From CAYJXA01 sp964404595 (GTDB lineage Archaea > Nanobdellota > Nanobdellia > Woesearchaeales > GW2011-AR9), in the NCBI GenBank assembly GCA_964404595.1, contig CAYOKQ010000022.1:1-21167 (forward strand): DNA of 21,167 bases, written 5' to 3'. A program made the translations under genes and the position numbers. The notes below the pieces were generated by a model that worked only from the letters and a program-made list of their open reading frames with translations, ran no database searches and was not told the origin of the DNA. Positions 14,901 to 21,113 of this stretch are shown piece after piece (the first letter of the stretch is position 1; each line of letters begins with the position of its first letter).

Positions 14901-15323
14901 GGATTAGTTCACAATTTAGACAAATATAGACAGATAAAATGTCGAAAAATTTATTGTTTAGAAAATGAAGTAAAAGGGAATATAGCAACCGTTAGCAGTT
15001 GTAATGAGTTAGAAAGTTTGCTAACCTGCAAGTATTTTATTGGAGAACTGTGGTATATTTTGCCGTTTTCACAATTGTATGATGGTATTATTGGATTGTT
15101 ACAAAAAGCATTACGTGATCCTATTTCTTTAGTTAGAAATGCCAATATTATTGGATGCGGGATATATTGTGCTACCCATGACGGTTTAGTGACCAGTTTC
15201 TGCCACTTTACCACATGGCTTTGGTCTATTGTCGATTGGATTGAAGGAACTGTTGCTTTCATATTTACAGTTGCAGATGACCTAGAACAAGGTGGCCTAA
15301 ATTATTGTGACAGTGTATTGTAA
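11985..15323 (+). CDS. Secreted surface protein with tandem Ig-like repeats and Cys-rich hydrophobic C-terminus
   Basis: 1112 residues. A clear signal peptide comes first (MNKKKTSWSVVGLFLMALVL..., cleavage after about residue 32, ALAA). Ig-like/cadherin-like domain boundaries recur at about residues 142, 253, 361 and 469, i.e. every 108-111 residues (GSAPIITI, DFVAPII, DSSPPTVEFFG, DNAGPKVEKIELFG). Each preceding domain ends in the DxxGN-type turn seen in such repeats (DEFGNMAE, DNVGNQG, DTAGND). After about residue 600 comes a different region. From about 800 on there are amphipathic/hydrophobic stretches (IKWLRYVASIGSIITGAANIV) and many cysteines (about 880-1112), suggesting a disulfide-stabilised, membrane-associated end. 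The 42-base gap after the pilin-like gene indicates one transcript. The last 400 bases are more AT-rich than the rest. Probably adhesion or envelope architecture (inference). Confidence 0.8.
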   Translation: MNKKKTSWSVVGLFLMALVLSMPFYAAEALAASVQITQNSGEENLPRYLDAQGDAWTVEATIAGSGAETIDPADVKIKIGNNEASFTSCSEGALGIVCRYISPLTDGIQEAEYAFQVVYHFLNQVGAPDAVSNGDVIRADGSAPIITISHLQQNAQGQVEIDFTVNDKVRSGAPAVGIRTVEIVDADTGEVLQTITFPEIGKEQFNYRNDGGYSGILQAPLAGQGLKRIKVRAIDWLGHESSAPVRIFRADFVAPIIKDNLNFTDFGRFVGDFVTTTDITIDVEESSIPTVTATSSLANLQGAEADCVEDIDSVGLWHCRWAAVEVNPQQDSISAVVMARDEFGNMAERTLTRTFTRDSSPPTVEFFGTERIFEGKSYVYSGRQRIMLRVNEQGAGISAAGIQANLLALGRSNSEAPTECVDTSSGIECYWDTSANLGDGVIRIGLSTFEDNVGNQGTAPEVELVVDNAGPKVEKIELFGGDKDYVQSNDQLKLNLKAVESSGIVLLVNVNDVVMDAETMFPETYYTRSLVPTTGWQVFTEDMCEKKEDGAWECEVFTNPVRSGPQQNMEIEVRVQDTAGNDAQEWPEEAKNAEMRTRQNNGATLSFDLLGLSLEDNPDYWEVARISAMGGSSNFIDLDLTQLTFTRLPFEIRLDRANNNVEMISIDLLGCAVPSQTSSDLAAPLGAELPPATPEEGQEAAVAQMPTISRSLVYAGVSPEGEDSPAPKIVLEFEPFDGKKMFDLPETGGEHFKTQQVEYICRFRIFSAVDNNALANPELQEVTVSVPFGYSVLGAADARLEELIAEEREAVSSGFWGVIGSLEKIIKWLRYVASIGSIITGAANIVATTQAATAGPTNFPPTRAAGVAACFGLNGVIASSNKALGFLETPINVLSCKVPSGISWYDTWVGTIPAYYNQLMNIEVLQSPDRPAIVKIPDKSGKPVDVPIKNAWQPARSVYDNLYLSAAALCVPGLVHNLDKYRQIKCRKIYCLENEVKGNIATVSSCNELESLLTCKYFIGELWYILPFSQLYDGIIGLLQKALRDPISLVRNANIIGCGIYCATHDGLVTSFCHFTTWLWSIVDWIEGTVAFIFTVADDLEQGGLNYCDSVL

Positions 15324-15324
15324 C

Positions 15325-15747
15325 TTATTTTTTTCCCACATACACTTTTATCGCATCTGCTAAATCAATTCCTTCCTGATTTCCATAACAGGCTATGTTA
15401 CAAGAATCATACTTGCCATCAACCTTCACGACACTTATGATATATTTTCCGTGCATAGGGGTCCAGGCAATATCTTCAATTTCATCCCATTGGAAATTGC
15501 AGGTGTTATTTTCAATCGCAAAACGCTGCTTTGCACATGAAAAACCATCTTGGTTCATGGAATATTCATGACAATTAACCTGAAGAATATTTTTCACCAC
15601 TCCATACGCTGTCGCTTGCTGCTGCTGCTCGCTGCCGGTATATGTTCTTTGTACAAAAGCGGCGGAAGGGCCGCAGGCGATTGCCAGGCTTAGCGCAATA
15701 GCACGCGGTACTGATATAATCTTTTCGAGTATTAATGCACGATTCAT
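15325..15747 (-). CDS. Small putative lipoprotein, third of a paralogous trio
   Basis: 140 residues from the chosen ATG (MNRALILEKI). Export signal with lipobox-like LAIAC (Cys25). The mature part shares with its two neighbours an R-x-Y start, an alanine/glutamine helix, a Cys-X11-Cys pair with GF just before the second Cys (C-HEYSMNQDGFS-C), and an N-F/Y-Q-W-x-E-I strand. A final helix leads to KVYVGKK. It has an extra cysteine pair (DSCNIAC) compared with the others. A frame extension upstream to 15798 exists, but ATG 15747 forms an exact ATGA overlap with the stop of the preceding gene, so I take it as the start. The stop is one base from the stop of the convergent 1112-residue gene. Function unknown. 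Confidence 0.75.
   Translation of the reverse strand: MNRALILEKIISVPRAIALSLAIACGPSAAFVQRTYTGSEQQQQATAYGVVKNILQVNCHEYSMNQDGFSCAKQRFAIENNTCNFQWDEIEDIAWTPMHGKYIISVVKVDGKYDSCNIACYGNQEGIDLADAIKVYVGKK
15328..15334 (+). terminator. T run after the 1112-residue surface gene
   Basis: Seven consecutive T (ttttttt) begin five bases after the plus-strand stop, a plausible archaeal T-tract terminator. They lie inside the last codons of the convergent minus-strand gene, so this may be coincidence. Confidence 0.3.
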
Positions 15748-16160
15748 TTTGTTCTTTCTCCAATATACACTTTCATCCCATAAGCCAAATCCATACAACG
15801 CGGAGACACTTTCTGCCAGGTCAGGCCCGGGACATAAATAGCTGATTGATCAAAGTCTCCCATAATATTTACTTCTTTGCCCACGCATTCCACACTTTGA
15901 ATTTCTGGCCACTGGTAGTTAGATGCAATCCAGCCTTGCTCCATGCTATGCTGTGCGCAGTAAAAGCCAGATGAAGAAATACTGTAATCGGCACACACAT
16001 CTTCGAGGACACGTTTAATATCATTATATGCCGCTTCTCGTTGCTGTTCCACAGTTCCGGCATATTCTCTGCGAACATAGCCAGAAGAAGCGCAAGATGC
16101 GACTATGCCTGCTAGTAATAAATTCTTTCCAGTTCCCAATATAGTATCTAATATTTTCAT
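15744..16160 (-). CDS. Small putative lipoprotein, second of a paralogous trio
   Basis: 138 residues from MKILDTILGT. The lipobox-like motif IVASC (Cys23) is the best of the trio and fits the canonical V-A-S-C form. The mature domain repeats the family pattern: RREYAGT, an alanine/glutamine-rich helix, C-ADYSISSSGFY-C (Cys-X11-Cys), SNYQWPEIQ, a distal Cys (SPRCMDL) and the terminal MKVYIGE. ATG 16160 overlaps the stop of the upstream paralogue as ATGA, and its own stop overlaps the start of the downstream paralogue in the same way, so translation is probably coupled through all three. The upstream in-frame extension to 16202 is rejected for that reason. Function unknown; periplasm-like space or outer face of the membrane is the likely location. 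Confidence 0.78.
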   Translation of the reverse strand: MKILDTILGTGKNLLLAGIVASCASSGYVRREYAGTVEQQREAAYNDIKRVLEDVCADYSISSSGFYCAQHSMEQGWIASNYQWPEIQSVECVGKEVNIMGDFDQSAIYVPGLTWQKVSPRCMDLAYGMKVYIGERTK

Positions 16161-16519
16161 TTTCCTAAATATGCTCTCATTGCTGCTGCCAGCTGATAAC
16201 ACTGAGGGAATTTATCTTCCCATATTGGGCCGTGAGCATATATAGTGGTCGATTCGATGCTCCCGATGATCTGCACGTCCTGAATTTCCTCCCATTGATA
16301 GTTGGAAGTAACCGGTCCATCAGTAGTATATTGCGTGCAGGCAAAGCCGTTGTTGGAAACATGAACATCCGGACACATTTCTTCCAGTATGGCTTTCATA
16401 TCCAAGTAGGCATTAGCTCTGGCAGTAGCTGGATTGGAATACGATCTGGTTGCAAGAGTAGGGCCGCATGAAAGCACCACACTTAAAGTAGCTGATCGAA
16501 ATATGTCTGTCAAAGTCAT
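16157..16519 (-). CDS. Small putative lipoprotein, first of a paralogous trio
   Basis: 120 residues. It has a short N-terminus with a hydrophobic stretch ending in VVLSC (Cys18) as lipobox-like site. The mature part carries the family features in compact form: TRSYSNP, an alanine-rich helix, C-PDVHVSNNGFA-C (Cys-X11-Cys), SNYQWEEIQDV, a distal Cys (FPQCYQL) and the closing MRAYLGK. It is the promoter-proximal gene of the operon, with a TATA box about 28 bases before the ATG. It is the shortest member and has fewer basic residues in its signal peptide than the 8862 lipoprotein. The operon runs against the two large surface genes that flank it. Function unknown. Confidence 0.78.
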   Translation of the reverse strand: MTLTDIFRSATLSVVLSCGPTLATRSYSNPATARANAYLDMKAILEEMCPDVHVSNNGFACTQYTTDGPVTSNYQWEEIQDVQIIGSIESTTIYAHGPIWEDKFPQCYQLAAAMRAYLGK

Positions 16520-16542
16520 AAGATGCTATTTTAGTGGGGTTC

Positions 16543-16552
16543 TTTTTAAAAT
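16543..16552 (-). promoter_or_regulatory. TATA box of the lipoprotein trio operon
   Basis: tttttaaaat on the plus strand (attttaaaaa on the minus) is centred about 28 bases upstream of ATG 16519. No second promoter is seen inside the operon. Confidence 0.5.
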
Positions 16553-16621
16553 TTTCCTATATTTTTTACTTTTTAGTGAATACTGTGTTGCTGGGGTGAT
16601 TATTTGGGCCAAAGAGAAAAG

Positions 16622-16630
16622 ATTAATAAA
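16622..16630 (+). promoter_or_regulatory. Possible TATA box of the 1076-residue surface-protein gene
   Basis: attaataaa is centred about 33 bases before ATG 16659. A more TATA-like tttatacta at 16644 is too close to that ATG to serve it, so the assignment is uncertain. Confidence 0.35.
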
Positions 16631-16658
16631 GTTCACAGAAGTCTTTATACTATAACTA

Positions 16659-19600
16659 ATGAACGGGAAAAAAGCGGTGATATTTGCGGTACTTTTTGTC
16701 ATAGTTTTATCTCTCTTTACTATTGCACAAGAAGACACTTCTGAATCCTCTTGTTCCGGCTTTTGGGGCTCCATTTCCTGTTTCTTGTGGGGTAATCCTG
16801 AAAATAGGGCAGGAGCTGCCTGGTTTGAGAGGGGGAATGTGGTGGGGGGAGCTTGGAGATGTCCTCCAGGAAGTGACAGCTTTGCTCTGTGTACTTGTGA
16901 AGCCGATACATGCTTGCACAGCGATGGTAGAACTGTTGTTCATAGGGGTGACCTATATGCACGGCGAGTAATAGTAGAGTCTCCCGCCCCCGTGCCGACT
17001 ATCTCCACATCTCCTACCGTAGTGGGCGGTGAGCCAGTTCCCGAGTTTACAGTAGATGGTACGAAATATACTCTCGCTCCGACTGGCTCTGGAGAAGCCG
17101 AAATTGTGGAGATTGACGGTGGACGATATTATGCATATGTAGCTTCTATTGATTCTGAAACATTTATTTTTCGCAATAATGAGTGGGTTCGTGTTGCGAA
17201 ATCTACGTCAAGAGGTCCTTACGTATATGTTACACCTGATGGTCGTGCTACTGAAATATTCACAGAAGCAAAACGTAGTAGTGTTTTGACTGCAGAAAAA
17301 ACACGTGGTATTTCCGGACTGATTGCTGAAATTTCTGTCGAGGTACCCCCACCAACAGACTTTCTAATAGTTGGAGAACATAATTATATTCCTTCAGGGA
17401 GAGGAGACGTACCAGTTCTTATTACGGTTGATGAAAGAATAGATGTACTTGAGTACTCCACCCAATATAGAGAAGAAAATACAATCATTTACGTAGATTC
17501 AGATGGTTTTCCGGTTGGTTTTTCCGAAGATGGGGGCACAAACAATAAACCGTATACGGATAAATTAGGTCCTGAAGCGGAGGCTTTAAATAAACATCTC
17601 CACGAAGAACAAGCCAGACAGCAATTAGGCGTGGATATTTACAGCAAAGAAGGCACGCAGATTGATTGGTCAAAGACGAAGGAAGCAGGAACATACGTAC
17701 TGCCCAATGGAGTGATAAAAGTGACTAATCCTGATGCTCCTCTTCGATCAGTAGAGCTTAACATAAATACTGATGGAAAACAAGATGAAGTCTTGTCAAG
17801 GACTATCGTAATGATGGGTAATGAACAACTGGGTTCACAGTCGGTAAAAGAAGTAAAAGAAGGAAAAGCAACGATTGGTGGGAAAGCTGTTTTTATTGGA
17901 GAAGGGAATGTATTGGCAACAAAACTGACAGCAGGCAAAGAATTACTAATGTATGATAATAAAGAAGCAATGGACGCTAAAAATGCGTTGGGCTCTATAT
18001 TCCCTCAAGCAGATGGCACCATCATCACCACTAATTTCCAGAGTGAAGAGCAGACCATCATTAAGCCTAATGGAGAACAAGAACTTCTGATTGGTGATTA
18101 TTATAAAGATGATAGCGACTGTGATGGAAAAGATTCACAAGGTGGCTGCTTCTTAGCTTCTGGCGGAACACTTGTTTATATGGAAGGCGGTACAGAAAAA
18201 AGATTAGCTATAGATTATGATCGAGAAGGAATTATTGGTGCAGATAGAAAATTAGAAGGTGCAGATTTATATGATCCCCTCACTGCTCGCTATGTGGGAC
18301 GACAAGTAGACACCGATGGCGATGGGACGTTGGATATGCAGTATACGCTTGAAGATGATGGCATGCGTGCGAAGATCATTGGGTCGGAAAGAAGTGTAAA
18401 GGTTGTGGATCCAGAAGGAAATGGAAAGTGGGTGACGGAAGATGGAAAAACAGTGCAGCAGTGGGTTGATTTAAAACCAACTATAGATGGGACTGATTCC
18501 CTTCTTAATTTGGTTTCCACAGCAGATGATCCAGGTATAAGAAACCAACTAAGAGACTTAATCCGCGACTTTGAAGAGGGTGGCTTAACTTCACTTTCTA
18601 GTGAATTGAAAATATCTTACCAAGATTATTCTTTTTCCTATGGTGCGGCCAAAGTGGGAGAAACAAAGTATTATGTAGCCGAAGATGGTCAGATTTATAG
18701 CTATGATGAAGATTTTGGCACATTCCTGATGGTTGAGGGGAGGCCTTCAGAGATCACCGCAACAGAGGTGGAAATAGCACGATCAAATGCTCTTGAAAAT
18801 AGAAAAAGATTGGAAGAGAGGTTAAGAGAAGCAAAGAATAAACTGGAGGAAGAGTCTAAAAAGTCTCCCAAAATAAACAAAGACGGTGCAGCAGACTCTT
18901 GGCAATCAACAGTATTACGTGGTGCACAAACCACTCTCGAATCCGTCTACGCTCTCACCCAATCTGTCAAAGATTATCCTGCACTGTCGCGGCTCTTTGG
19001 CCTTCCTAGCGGGGATAATTTCTTATTCGATGCCGACAGAACCTTTGCCCCTCTGCTTGGCTCTAACTGGTTTCCTTCTGCCATTTGCGAAGCACATTAT
19101 GATATTGAACCAGAAGGATTTGCCGTCATCAAAACAGTCTCTGGAACGTATCAAGCAGTTGCAGGTATTCAAATGGAACGCTCGGCAACACAATCACCAA
19201 TTCTGTGCCACCGTAATCCTGATCAAGAGGCAGAAGAACAATTCATCTGTGATCAAGGACAAGTGTGTGTTAGTGAAGGCTTTTGCCACTCAGATGCCGA
19301 TGGTGATGGTGAGGCAGATTCTGATGAGCCAGCACTAGGATACTTTTACAAAATTACGTGGGGAGTGACGGCGCCACGCGATGAAGCATTCACTCCTTTT
19401 GTCAATGAAAATGGAGTTGCCGTGTCATTTAACGTTTGGCTGGATCAAACACCCAACGATCAAATAGATGCGCAGAATAATGTTTTTATGTATTCACGGC
19501 AGGGAGACATAATCTCCCCTATTCAATTGCGCAATGGCGCTGTGGATCAGGATGTGATCATCCATTATTCTCCGAATCTGTATGAAGAGGCGTGTATTAA

Positions 19601-19889
19601 GTGGAGCCAGAAACCAGCGACAGTAGATATGCTCGATGGAAGTTCCGAAGGGCGCCGCAGTGATGGTTTCTTTAGAGATCTTGGTGAATCGGTATCCATA
19701 GCAGGACAAGAAGGAGGGCCACTGGCAGTGCGTAATATTGGTGGCGTTACCGGGATAGATGACATCTCTGACGTCTGCTTCCAAGTCGATGTTTCTTCCA
19801 TCGGCGAAGTCAATTGGCAGCGATCCGGACAGCAAGCACCATCTGTTACCGTCCAAAGTGGAGATGTGCAAAGAAATAGTGGATGGTAA
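16659..19889 (+). CDS. Large secreted surface protein with Ca-binding-like loops
   Basis: 1076 residues. A signal peptide (NGKKAVIFAVLFVIVLSLFT) leads into a Cys/Trp-rich region (about 31-90). A long repetitive beta-rich body follows, with many D-G/N-G turns (VDGTKYTLAP, TPDGRATEIF, ETIIKPNGEQEL). Two acidic loops of the DxDxDG type at about 551 (DTDGDGTLD) and 879 (DADGDGEAD) resemble thrombospondin-3/EF-hand calcium sites. A charged coiled coil spans about 703-736. The C-terminal region (about 780-1076) is Cys-containing and more conserved in appearance, starting NFLFDADRTFAPLLGSNWFP. Its last 39 codons with the stop are duplicated about 1 kb downstream, beyond the MNT/HEPN genes. No known catalytic motif is seen. 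Probable envelope or adhesion component. Confidence 0.8.
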   Translation: MNGKKAVIFAVLFVIVLSLFTIAQEDTSESSCSGFWGSISCFLWGNPENRAGAAWFERGNVVGGAWRCPPGSDSFALCTCEADTCLHSDGRTVVHRGDLYARRVIVESPAPVPTISTSPTVVGGEPVPEFTVDGTKYTLAPTGSGEAEIVEIDGGRYYAYVASIDSETFIFRNNEWVRVAKSTSRGPYVYVTPDGRATEIFTEAKRSSVLTAEKTRGISGLIAEISVEVPPPTDFLIVGEHNYIPSGRGDVPVLITVDERIDVLEYSTQYREENTIIYVDSDGFPVGFSEDGGTNNKPYTDKLGPEAEALNKHLHEEQARQQLGVDIYSKEGTQIDWSKTKEAGTYVLPNGVIKVTNPDAPLRSVELNINTDGKQDEVLSRTIVMMGNEQLGSQSVKEVKEGKATIGGKAVFIGEGNVLATKLTAGKELLMYDNKEAMDAKNALGSIFPQADGTIITTNFQSEEQTIIKPNGEQELLIGDYYKDDSDCDGKDSQGGCFLASGGTLVYMEGGTEKRLAIDYDREGIIGADRKLEGADLYDPLTARYVGRQVDTDGDGTLDMQYTLEDDGMRAKIIGSERSVKVVDPEGNGKWVTEDGKTVQQWVDLKPTIDGTDSLLNLVSTADDPGIRNQLRDLIRDFEEGGLTSLSSELKISYQDYSFSYGAAKVGETKYYVAEDGQIYSYDEDFGTFLMVEGRPSEITATEVEIARSNALENRKRLEERLREAKNKLEEESKKSPKINKDGAADSWQSTVLRGAQTTLESVYALTQSVKDYPALSRLFGLPSGDNFLFDADRTFAPLLGSNWFPSAICEAHYDIEPEGFAVIKTVSGTYQAVAGIQMERSATQSPILCHRNPDQEAEEQFICDQGQVCVSEGFCHSDADGDGEADSDEPALGYFYKITWGVTAPRDEAFTPFVNENGVAVSFNVWLDQTPNDQIDAQNNVFMYSRQGDIISPIQLRNGAVDQDVIIHYSPNLYEEACIKWSQKPATVDMLDGSSEGRRSDGFFRDLGESVSIAGQEGGPLAVRNIGGVTGIDDISDVCFQVDVSSIGEVNWQRSGQQAPSVTVQSGDVQRNSGW

Positions 19890-19892
19890 GAT
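19772..19892 (+). repeat. Direct repeat, copy A (3' end of the 1076-residue gene)
   Basis: This 121-base stretch is matched without gaps at 20816-20936, with 9 mismatches (about 93% identity). It covers the final 39 codons, the TAA stop and the next three bases. Weak similarity may extend another ten bases (attaataaagaa against atcatgaatgaa). Confidence 0.95.
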
Positions 19893-19899
19893 TAATAAA
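19891..19899 (+). promoter_or_regulatory. TATA box of the MNT/HEPN module
   Basis: attaataaa begins two bases after the stop of the surface gene and is centred about 26 bases before ATG 19921. It starts at the point where the two repeat copies stop matching, so it would have arrived with, or arisen in, the cassette. Confidence 0.5.
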
Positions 19900-19920
19900 G
19901 AACTAGTCTATAGTAAAAAT

Positions 19921-20310
19921 ATGCAGGATCTCCAGCATATAGTAGCGGAAATTAAAAGAAATATAACTGAAGATAATCTCATTTCCATTATTCTTTTTGG
20001 CAGTGCAGTTAATTCGATTATATCTGCTCACGATTTTGATATTCTTATAATTACTAAAAATTTGCCTCCTAAAGATTGGATTGTCGCTGGCAATATTAAA
20101 GCGAATCTTTTAGGAAAAATACAAAAACCAGTGGATATTATTTTTTTAGAAGAAAAAGATTTAGTATATCCTAGTGCATTTTTATATGAAGTCACTCAAA
20201 AATATCAATTAATGTATGGAAAAGACTTTTTATCGACACTAAAAAATGCCACCGAAAACGTTCAGATTGTAGTAGATGAGGGAAATAACATTGGATGGCA
20301 CATTGCTTAA
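19921..20310 (+). CDS. Minimal nucleotidyltransferase (MNT), antitoxin-like
   Basis: 129 residues. Pol-beta-superfamily minimal nucleotidyltransferase: ILFGSAVNSIISAHDFDILI carries the GS-X9-DxD signature (Gly27, Ser28, Asp38, Asp40), and a third acidic residue, Asp72, stands in KPVDIIFLEE. All three metal-binding acids are present, so catalysis is plausible. In characterised MntA/HepT pairs the MNT protein is the antitoxin and modifies the HEPN partner with AMP (established for that family). The next gene is a HEPN protein overlapping by 35 bases, which fits. The frame is open back to 19759 and includes ATG 19864 inside the repeat. ATG 19921 is preferred because of the TATA box and because the domain starts there. 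It is more AT-rich than the surface genes beside it, which hints at transfer. Confidence 0.88.
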   Translation: MQDLQHIVAEIKRNITEDNLISIILFGSAVNSIISAHDFDILIITKNLPPKDWIVAGNIKANLLGKIQKPVDIIFLEEKDLVYPSAFLYEVTQKYQLMYGKDFLSTLKNATENVQIVVDEGNNIGWHIA

Positions 20311-20797
20311 TGAAGCAAGATCATTACGATACTTGCTCGATGCTCTCGATGATGTCTTTGCTGCGGAAGTTCTTTTAGAAAAAGGCATTTTTAATCAGGT
20401 CTTATTCCATTGCCAACAAGCAAGTGAGAAAGGGAGCAAAGGGTGCTTATCATGGTTAGGTATCGTTTTAGCTGATGAGCATAAATATGCTGATTTTTTG
20501 CAAAAATTAGTAGTCCCCAACGCAGGAAAATTGCAGACTGATTTCAAAAAGCTTATGATTAAAATTAGTATTTTGGAGAATTACTATATCTCGGCTCGGT
20601 ATGGTGTAGACAAGCAGGGAAGAATCCACATAAAGGAATACGAAGAAAACGATGCTACCGATATCTTTAATAGCACTAGTGACTTTGTAGAGCTTTGTTT
20701 TGAGTTTATAGAACTAAAATCATCTAAACAGGTGCCACGTGAAAAAAAAGAACTTCTGAAATATTTAAAGGAGAATTATAAATCTTTGATAAAATAA
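20276..20797 (+). CDS. HEPN-domain protein, putative toxin partner of the MNT
   Basis: 173 residues. The HEPN four-helix pattern is clear: FNQVLFHCQQASEKGSKG (39-56) is the characteristic helix, followed by LADEHKYADFLQKLV, and ENYYISARYG (101-110) stands where HEPN proteins of the PF05168 type usually read Y-x-x-A-R-Y-P-D. The proline is replaced by Gly-Val. A canonical RNase R-X4-6-H motif is not obvious: Arg108 is followed by His118 ten residues later. Ribonuclease toxicity is therefore uncertain, and a binding or regulatory role is an alternative. It has a lysine-rich C-terminus. It overlaps the end of the nucleotidyltransferase gene by 35 bases, the normal layout of two-gene MNT/HEPN cassettes. 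Strongly AT-rich. Confidence 0.85.
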   Translation: MREITLDGTLLNEARSLRYLLDALDDVFAAEVLLEKGIFNQVLFHCQQASEKGSKGCLSWLGIVLADEHKYADFLQKLVVPNAGKLQTDFKKLMIKISILENYYISARYGVDKQGRIHIKEYEENDATDIFNSTSDFVELCFEFIELKSSKQVPREKKELLKYLKENYKSLIK

Positions 20798-20805
20798 TAA
20801 TCTTC

Positions 20806-20815
20806 TTTTTTTTTT
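20806..20815 (+). terminator. Ten-T tract after the HEPN gene
   Basis: Ten uninterrupted T follow the HEPN stop by eight bases, a good archaeal T-tract terminator for the two-gene module. The tract abuts the first base of repeat copy B, so it also marks the left edge of the duplication. Confidence 0.5.
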
Positions 20816-20936
20816 CGTCTGCTTCCAAGTGGATGTTTCTTCTGTTGGCGAAGTCAACTGGCAGCGATCAGGACAGCAAGCACCCTCCGTTACCGTCCAA
20901 AGTGGAGATGTGCAAAGGAATAGTGGATGGTAAGAT
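20816..20936 (+). pseudogene. Direct repeat, copy B: orphan 3' end of a surface-protein gene
   Basis: The frame starting at gtctgc (20817) encodes the same C-terminal 39 residues as the 1076-residue protein, ending NSGW and TAA. It has one replacement (Ile to Val) and seven synonymous codon changes. There is no start codon or upstream coding sequence, because the T tract lies directly before it. It is therefore a gene fragment: either the displaced original tail after insertion of the MNT/HEPN unit, or the leftover of a second surface gene. Confidence 0.9.
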
Positions 20937-20941
20937 CATGA

Positions 20942-21040
20942 ATGAAGTATATGAAAATCAAAGATCAACTGGCTGAAAATCTTGATGTTGGTAAACCGTT
21001 GCGGTATGATTGGTTTAGAGAAAAGAAATTGGATAAGTAA
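20942..21040 (+). CDS. Possible 32-residue small protein
   Basis: An ATG-started frame just after repeat copy B encodes MKYMKIKDQLAENLDVGKP... and ends ...REKKLDK, TAA. The composition is strongly hydrophilic and helix-like, more protein-like than random AT-rich sequence. An in-frame TGA lies immediately before the ATG, so it is not the tail of a longer frame. No TATA box is seen at the usual distance. It could be a genuine small protein or a remnant of what originally followed the surface gene. Low confidence. Confidence 0.3.
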   Translation: MKYMKIKDQLAENLDVGKPLRYDWFREKKLDK

Positions 21041-21105
21041 ATCATCTGCGACTTCTTCTTTTTTCTCATATTGTTACTACTGCCTAATTACTTTTTTTAG
21101 AAAGA

Positions 21106-21113
21106 TTTATAAA
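21106..21113 (+). promoter_or_regulatory. TATA box of a transcription unit continuing past the window
   Basis: tttataaa after a T-rich stretch predicts transcription from about 21135. No start codon with a usable frame follows before the window ends, but a purine-rich aaaaaaggggaaaa (21150-21163) could be a ribosome-binding region. The downstream gene is outside the window. Confidence 0.45.

Noticed and set aside
19759..19920. Upstream extension of the nucleotidyltransferase, including ATG 19864
   Set aside because: This is the surface gene's C-terminus read in another frame. The domain and promoter both point to ATG 19921.
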